This document shows, one piece after another, positions 5,571 to 5,825 of a DNA stretch of 5,825 nucleotides. The notes beneath the pieces are model-generated. The model saw only the letters and a list, made by a program, of their open reading frames with translations. It did not search any database and had not been told where the DNA came from. How positions within the stretch are numbered: position 1 is the stretch's first letter; every line of letters begins with the position of its first letter. This DNA comes from CAZIMM01 sp964540415 (GTDB lineage Bacteria; Bacillota; Clostridia; Oscillospirales; Acutalibacteraceae): positions 1 through 5,825 of the forward strand of contig CAZIMM010000113.1 of the NCBI GenBank assembly GCA_964540415.1. The letters are read 5' to 3'. The translations under genes and the position numbers were made by a program.

Positions 5571-5825
5571 ATGAATGTTTTTTCCGTTTTGACTATGCTC
5601 GGCGGCCTCGGACTGTTCCTTTTCGGCATGAGTTACATGGGAAAGGGGCTTGAGAAGCTGTCGGGCGGAAGACTGGAGCGTACGCTTGAGAAGCTGTCCG
5701 GCAACACTGTCGCCGCTGTGCTTTTGGGCGCGGGCGTAACTGCCGTTATTCAGTCATCCTCTGCGACAACGGTTATGGTTGTCGGCTTTGTCAATTCGGG
5801 AATTATGAAACTGTCGCAGGCTGTC
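5571..5825 (+). CDS. Na+/phosphate cotransporter family protein (NptA/YjbB-like, PF02690), 3'-truncated by window edge
   Basis: Only the first 85 residues are visible; the frame is open to the window end. The opening MLGGLGLFLFGMSYMGKGLEKL and the following segment ending in AVIQSSSATTVMVVGFVNSG are the hallmark of the Na/Pi cotransporter repeat, with QSSSATT as the conserved substrate/ion-binding motif. Family members move phosphate across the cytoplasmic membrane; the bacterial full-length form is usually about 540-570 residues with a C-terminal PhoU-like domain, which is outside the window. Direction of transport differs between members (YjbB of E. coli is reported to export phosphate), so uptake here is an inference from the adjacent phosphatase. 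The start ATG has only a weak ribosome binding site (GGGTG, 5561-5565). It lies 38 nt after the phosphatase with no terminator between, so the two are probably co-transcribed. Confidence 0.9.
   Translation, partial: MNVFSVLTMLGGLGLFLFGMSYMGKGLEKLSGGRLERTLEKLSGNTVAAVLLGAGVTAVIQSSSATTVMVVGFVNSGIMKLSQAV

Overview
The window looks like a gene-dense stretch of a Firmicutes chromosome, most likely Clostridia (Oscillospirales/Ruminococcaceae-like). This is inferred from moderate GC, strong AGGAGG-type ribosome binding sites, TTGACA/TATAAT-type promoters, and the presence of TrmK, a CLGCP-type DUF1858 protein and a NahK-like kinase. There is no rRNA, tRNA, CRISPR array, insertion sequence or phage gene.

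Layout. (1) Positions 2-1659, plus strand: the C-terminal three quarters of an N-acetylhexosamine 1-kinase-like sugar kinase. It is coupled by an ATGA overlap to a membrane-anchored protein with a glycerophosphodiester phosphodiesterase (GDPD)-like fold whose catalytic residues all appear to be replaced. (2) Positions 1674-1709: a strong hairpin terminator between convergent transcription units, probably working in both directions. (3) Positions 4199-1727, minus strand: a tight four-gene operon read as GH16 glycoside hydrolase, DUF1858 redox-disulfide protein, TrmK tRNA methyltransferase, and formate/nitrite-type channel. Gaps are 12 nt, then two 4-nt start/stop overlaps. (4) Positions 4200-4401: a divergent control region with two well-formed extended -10 promoters back to back. 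(5) Positions 4402-5825, plus strand: a membrane-anchored alkaline phosphatase followed 38 nt later by the start of a Na+/phosphate cotransporter family gene, which runs off the window.

How the genes may work together. The alkaline phosphatase and Na/Pi-type transporter make a plausible phosphate-handling pair: phosphate is released outside and moved across the membrane. The kinase would phosphorylate a free amino sugar at C1 in the cytoplasm. The GH16 enzyme would cut beta-glucan or galactan-type polysaccharide at the cell surface. The minus-strand operon mixes carbohydrate hydrolysis, tRNA modification, redox chemistry and small-anion transport, so the genes are probably co-transcribed without forming one pathway. 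DUF1858 and the anion channel are the pair most likely to share a purpose.

Most of the window is ordinary for a gut-type clostridium. The items most worth a second look are the apparently dead GDPD-like protein, the similar N-terminal anchors of the divergent GH16 and phosphatase genes, the compact anion channel and the control region between the divergent promoters.
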